A stretch of 15,071 nucleotides of DNA from JANXSG01 sp038203935 (GTDB lineage Bacteria > Armatimonadota > Chthonomonadetes > Chthonomonadales > Chthonomonadaceae), in assembly GCA_038203935.1 (NCBI GenBank), contig JBBRDM010000140.1:1-15071 (forward strand). The letters are read 5' to 3'. This document shows positions 13,201 to 15,071 of the stretch, in pieces. Positions within the stretch are counted from its first letter, which is position 1. The number at the start of each line of letters is the position of its first letter. A program made the position numbers and the translations under genes. The notes below the pieces were generated by a model, which made no database searches, had not been told where the DNA came from, and saw nothing but the letters and a program-made list of their open reading frames with translations.

Positions 13201-15071
13201 AAAGTTGTTAAAGATCGCGTCGTGTCCCGGATAGATCCCATAGACATGCCCATCACCCGCGCTGGCAAATATATTACTGGCCGCCCCTGCCGCTGGATCG
13301 AAACTCAGGGAGGATGGGAAGGATGTTTTACTGGCATCATCCAGATAGGGATTAGCGACAGTGTACCCCTTGGCGGTTGCCTTAATATTCTGATCTGCAT
13401 GGTAGTAGTCACCCGCCGGCCTTGGCCAGGTGTAGATACGCTGCGTGGTTCCGGAGAACCCTGTGTTCGTGCCCAGGGTATAGTCGCCACGTCCGCCTGC
13501 ATCCAGTGCGACTATCCGGCCATTCGCATTAGGAATCACCAGTATTTGCGGAGCGAAAGGATTCGGATCTATGCCACCTGGAAGATGATCGGGATCATCG
13601 ATAAGGATTGGCGCACCCTGCACCCCTCCAAATTTCACCTGGGTATCCTGCTTGACGACTATATTTCCATTGATATCGGGAATAAGATCGCCATCGTAAT
13701 ACTGTCTTGGAATCTTTTGAGCTGCATTCACAGGAATGAATGTGTTCGCCTGATCGGCAACCGCATTGAAACCCGCTCCCGGAGCCGGGTAAAATCCTTT
13801 GATGGAGCCTGTATAGTTTGGATCATACGAGACTGCATTCAATGTCGCAAGATGGTTCGTTTCCAGTGGACGATACGAGGGATACGTCCAGTAAGCGGTC
13901 GTTGTCTGAGAACTGAAATCGCCATAAGCGTCAAGAGCATAGACATGTCCGACTGATCCGTTCGGGCTGGTTGTGGAAAAGTAAATCATCGGCCGAACGA
14001 CGCCGTCGCGGCATCGGACATTCGCCAATAGTGGAGATACGCTCGAGGTTCCGCCGCCGGCATTCGGAGTAATCCCGCTGCTGCTGTCTGCAAGCCCGAC
14101 ATATCGCCAGACTACTTTAGCGACAGAAGTGATCAGTCCGCCACCGACAATAGAGTCTCCATCGCGGTTATCCAGGCAGTAGAAGACTGGGACAGTTGTC
14201 AGAGCAGTCGGGTCGGCAGCCGTGCCCGAACTAGCTTTCGTTGGATCTGCATACGATCTCAGAGGCGGGGTGGTGAGCGCGTTCTCCGGGGTCGCCTCTT
14301 CACGTGCCAGATAGACCAATGGCTCGACGCCGCCTGACGTTTGAAGAGCGGTATTGATTTTGTTGGTTCCGGTTGTCGATGCCAGTATTCTGCCGTACGG
14401 CGCAATGGTAAATGCAGGCGCAGCGGATCGAGTCAGCGTCACCGGTGTTGTCGGTGGAAGCGCAGGGGATGTATCTGCGGCAGTAAGATATGCCTGAGAT
14501 ACGAATCGTACGGCGTCTGCCGTTACGAGCGGCTTGCGTCCCCCATAAATAGTATCGTTCGGATCGTCAGGAGTCAGCGCAAAGATGCTGACTGTGATCT
14601 GGTCACTTCCTAATCCATCGAATGGAAAAGAAGCTGCGCTCAGACCGCCTCCGGATAAGTGAATCCATCCGGACTGGCCAAGATCGACAATAAATATACG
14701 GCTGAACTTCGGGTCGTTAATGCCGCCTGTATCCGCATTTCCATTTCCTAAAACTATCGTATTATACTGCTGGCCGTCGCTGGACACAACAGTGCCTGGA
14801 ACTCCGGGTGCTCTGCCAGGGTTTCCCCAGCTAACCCGCACGAGCGCTCGCGTTACATTCGAGTGTGGAAGCAGATCTGTGATGGCGGCAATATTTCTTG
14901 GCACAGTGCCGTTTCCGGGTGAATAGATATCCACTCCATACCGGCCAGAAGCTATCTTACCGCAGGTCCATGTTGCAAAAGGCTGACCGGCGATAATGGA
15001 GCTGACCAGGGCGTTATGAACGCTGCTGTATACATTAGGCGGAGTGTTTGGCAGCAGCGCCAGCTCATCGG
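7240..15071 (-). CDS. Giant secreted-type multidomain protein: golvesin-like domain, PQQ-type propeller, aromatic repeats (5' end missing)
   Basis: The minus-strand frame stays open to the window edge, so the gene is partial; 2609 residues are visible (residue 1 = codon at 15069). A GTG at 14932-14934 could be taken as a start, but it sits in the middle of a domain (GRYGV-DIYSPG) and cannot be the real one. Residues 36-190 resemble a golvesin/Xly-type beta domain ending in TADAVRFV. Residues about 290-895 carry some eight propeller blades of PQQ/quinoprotein type (G-VYALD and W-YP motifs). About 900-1870 is Gly/Asn/Ser/Thr/Pro-rich beta-type sequence that I cannot assign. About 1870-2609 has recurrent W-hydrophobic-aromatic...YY motifs. 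All six visible cysteines fall in the first ~780 residues. No transmembrane segment, LPXTG or other C-terminal sorting signal is visible. Composition suggests an extracytoplasmic protein; function is unknown. It ends just before a strong terminator. Confidence 0.9.
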   Translation of the reverse strand, partial: DELALLPNTPPNVYSSVHNALVSSIIAGQPFATWTCGKIASGRYGVDIYSPGNGTVPRNIAAITDLLPHSNVTRALVRVSWGNPGRAPGVPGTVVSSDGQQYNTIVLGNGNADTGGINDPKFSRIFIVDLGQSGWIHLSGGGLSAASFPFDGLGSDQITVSIFALTPDDPNDTIYGGRKPLVTADAVRFVSQAYLTAADTSPALPPTTPVTLTRSAAPAFTIAPYGRILASTTGTNKINTALQTSGGVEPLVYLAREEATPENALTTPPLRSYADPTKASSGTAADPTALTTVPVFYCLDNRDGDSIVGGGLITSVAKVVWRYVGLADSSSGITPNAGGGTSSVSPLLANVRCRDGVVRPMIYFSTTSPNGSVGHVYALDAYGDFSSQTTTAYWTYPSYRPLETNHLATLNAVSYDPNYTGSIKGFYPAPGAGFNAVADQANTFIPVNAAQKIPRQYYDGDLIPDINGNIVVKQDTQVKFGGVQGAPILIDDPDHLPGGIDPNPFAPQILVIPNANGRIVALDAGGRGDYTLGTNTGFSGTTQRIYTWPRPAGDYYHADQNIKATAKGYTVANPYLDDASKTSFPSSLSFDPAAGAASNIFASAGDGHVYGIYPGHDAIFNNFTSGTPPFLNRVSWLYPETSNSLGAAPSTPVIFKNNLYFTCSGRVYSVAEFAPAGTAPVVNTLTWVYPFTSNPPQPVAGDATTTALEPGFRGNAPMVWSPKLLDPASTLPDVCYVVQNSGTVYALNAAPTGPNTKATTVLATGTSTTGANTNCTPTAGMITVQTDLRTANLPNTTSSVPSLFFADDDGFVNALALNSIDDGTGTGKQILPLVWRWQDTASGRNASVVTVGGDKFNGTTLLPSQLTGLAHGMMYEGDLGGQLRAYGIPAVNPTTGAVGGTTGPGEPALGLSTDGTIDFDIRGVDVYTKADYDKIAMPQGTPLAKTKSPNVRTNGAAWGNGQTLASPSVGNLGPGTNNALAADWGENLYVVAWGVYHAQDSKVGPNPNPSTGPPTFTVTFRMAQSGSRGTTVPASVPTAVYGNGFPGDIGLSKTTAGDTNDLANNPGLLQIWGKDYTVNNASAAALTGAANNVYGWVAKAVIPIDPTSTLKYTPSSTNYPVSVTVSMRQTVHLNGAAVAVALNTPSVTMNAGQKDYVGKSASLIGTTVNQANTLGQIRPIYITNPLALTVRGQNGNIVQMGNNEPNIIGWGPDINNIPLNLRPEVLGNGNAVLNPAANANQGTPKALFAPVQMAQDGSGSIYKAAGVTNNFATMLLTDRSKLFNSTGRKMVVQSHAQAPSWRGGPTSVMNPLPWEKMPSDGFNTSDYPAIPSSSISMLTQGGQDLSSGQAVLEAPNVVADPINPSGVSITTLHATPVQLSVNVPKYQPANVNRGQISYTYNGTTYKFGSTFTDIHGSILGTNNNNQMIGPMHLDGTTPEFGFPAGGYLAEAIVRTVPPGVQTSVYNPQTAFDDSRSSAGTSVVDDAYRAFEIGLSVAPRVKLEVKEQVIDLKKLPQGTGYSSKVVGANVAPFYSAPFAPTMPGAVSPWDDPTKYGVFFQPFTLMSSSNINLVDLRIAKLLGAPNAAVNSASLLTYPGNGNAISAQLVSDEVNRLSNQPLYAVPFVDGSANAGLGNIGIASSFDHISSHSQPGTLDFKDNWLWQNNATPNGIPNPNVFGSDINAAISAGLPASVFSSWKDGFQPFPTLHKPLPGDSNDGTTAMIPDTPSNATVTVQSAQPRIGVAVPLGTPSGTYYAPIYPFEDETPIQWREWLSSSNANTAIGTDHDGILNVAVSPGSSRPDGTPVENYANPTFKLQLQVTEARLTSGVTPGTLSQIDTFDPTDPTVLSAQERINQQASMNTMPAVLRFPTATNSDVWLYFATNRQQAGSPYWNAGGIYPNAPGSLAYTRLPSPVGGSPAGNDFNFSLAGTRINNGVDGRWWGVPGSNATYGLFPYLSTLNKLFPSTQAEAVAAAFNPGIVPPYLPGTLAPQSVKFSNPAATVAIQVTANGVIRPDPGGEAWLFYQGNGDKSRPTFAQSPASQQTESRTFYSSLNGNAKGVPTQAFSFLNDPALAKLSPKPLEISFDADAGGPAQKLLYLFWHSGSNGQTALYYDFNPNVSGTTAALEAGWYQQAAANSDIIATGDRKLDPPGGLVWQSDPYPVYTRVTDPTTGSVVDAIDIYYTGVLQNRQTVEVLKSRYKINRTPPATGTDPPLGALSLMRLPTVINETLTRVGGTNTYSARDASWVLRSGNTISDNIQVDLVRQGVTYHLNSRPNIAESAADVNGLSTFIQKGQFDPASGLITYDLASRDALGVDSGVFSGGHLIVDSRSGNVSFPNITPQRGDRLMVSYTPQVMRVDVSRDDSNVIRTPAFLNSNLANDPGLVSLPSISSVGNNTNPVAIMDRGPNPRAQLVSPVVLFNTASVPPVNRLWVLYHKTDPSSVKSSAIYYKAMRLMVRLPRPVRLTVANAQGNQAIQSVQVTPGVGGHAVGPYEVDYARGRIYFTEQDEGNIISVTYSSSDPAAPNYNQLVYRVAWGDEVSVTAGNETTHEVIMPMDSVVNEGQVSAFKDPFADKMWIFWTSTRSSTTDLYYQTLSPQFYPNVSNEH
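7252..9450 (-). repeat. Recurrent aromatic W-hydrophobic...YY motif in the C-terminal third of the giant protein
   Basis: Similar short units recur at irregular spacing. In order of translation they are DVWLYFATNR (near 9430), EAWLFYQGNGDKSR (near 9000), KLLYLFWHSGSNGQTALYY (8725-8785), AIDIYYTG (near 8525), RLWVLYHKT...SAIYY (7710-7780) and KMWIFWTSTRSSTTDLYY (7280-7340). The common form is W/L-hydrophobic-aromatic-aromatic, a polar S/T-x-R or equivalent turn, then hydrophobic-YY. It resembles strands of sialidase-like propellers, but no clear Asp-box was found, so the fold is unassigned. Confidence 0.55.
12395..14195 (-). repeat. About eight PQQ/quinoprotein-type beta-propeller blades
   Basis: Blade-like segments in order of translation are: YCLDN...WRY (near 14090-14190), VYALDAYG...YWTYPSY (13880-13950), IVALDAGG...YTWPRP (13425-13520), VYGIYPG...WLYPETS (13150-13255), VYSVAEF...WVYPFTS (12995-13080), VYALNAA (near 12835), VNALALN...WRWQD (12555-12640) and LRAYGIP (near 12410). 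G-x-V-Y-A-L-D followed by a W-x-Y/P strand is the hallmark of PQQ-like propeller repeats. Blades are degenerate and widely spaced, as in structural rather than cofactor-binding propellers. PQQ binding itself is not shown. Confidence 0.7.
14490..14975 (-). other. Golvesin/Xly-like beta domain in the giant protein
   Basis: Within visible residues of about 33-193 the order TWTCGKIASGRYGVDIYSPG, then TRALVRVSW, a FIVDLGQSGWIHL strand, SFPFDG, DQITVSIFAL and finally TADAVRFV follows the layout of golvesin C-terminal/Xly CBD-like domains. These typically begin with G-Y-V-V-P and end with ADAVRF. Such domains are usually found in secreted proteins next to enzymes or propellers and are thought to bind carbohydrate or surfaces. 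The assignment rests on motif recall, and no search was possible. Confidence 0.6.

Noticed and set aside
13222..13956. Open frame of 244 codons on the plus strand
   Set aside because: It is antisense to the clear propeller blades of the giant gene and has no protein-like motif or ribosome binding site.

Overview
The window reads as a chromosomal segment of a bacterium with roughly balanced base composition (G+C near half by eye). All genes have intact bacterial-style frames. No tRNA, rRNA, insertion sequence, CRISPR array or phage gene was recognised. The mix of genes (a bacterial XPB-type helicase, an OGG1-type glycosylase, a nuoB-nuoI pair away from other nuo genes, and a giant secreted-looking protein with a golvesin-like domain and PQQ-type propeller) would fit Armatimonadota. 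That placement is an inference from gene content and is weak.

Left part, plus strand (1-3488). The end of a glycoside hydrolase family 2-like gene overlaps an OGG1-type 8-oxoguanine DNA glycosylase gene by 4 bases. After a 271-base gap comes a close cluster: a 7Fe ferredoxin, a PduO-type cob(I)alamin adenosyltransferase 11 bases later, and an exported or membrane-anchored LolA-like protein 37 bases after that. The ferredoxin and the adenosyltransferase could plausibly cooperate, because corrinoid adenosylation needs cobalt reduced to Co(I).

Middle part (3481-7016). An XPB/RAD25-family DNA helicase lies on the minus strand and meets the LolA-like gene tail to tail with an 8-base overlap. A 495-base A+T-rich divergent spacer separates it from nuoB, which overlaps nuoI by one base. 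These two encode the peripheral-arm iron-sulphur subunits of respiratory complex I (cluster N2 and the two ferredoxin-like clusters). No other nuo gene is present. A strong hairpin terminator follows nuoI.

Right part, minus strand (7240-15071). One reading frame fills over half the window and is still open at its right edge, so the gene's start and any signal peptide lie outside. The 2609 visible residues show a golvesin-like beta domain, about eight PQQ/quinoprotein-type propeller blades, a very long Gly/Asn/Ser/Thr/Pro-rich region that I cannot assign, and a C-terminal third with recurrent aromatic motifs. A perfect 14-bp stem terminator that can act in both directions sits just past its stop codon. 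This giant protein is the least explained element of the window.
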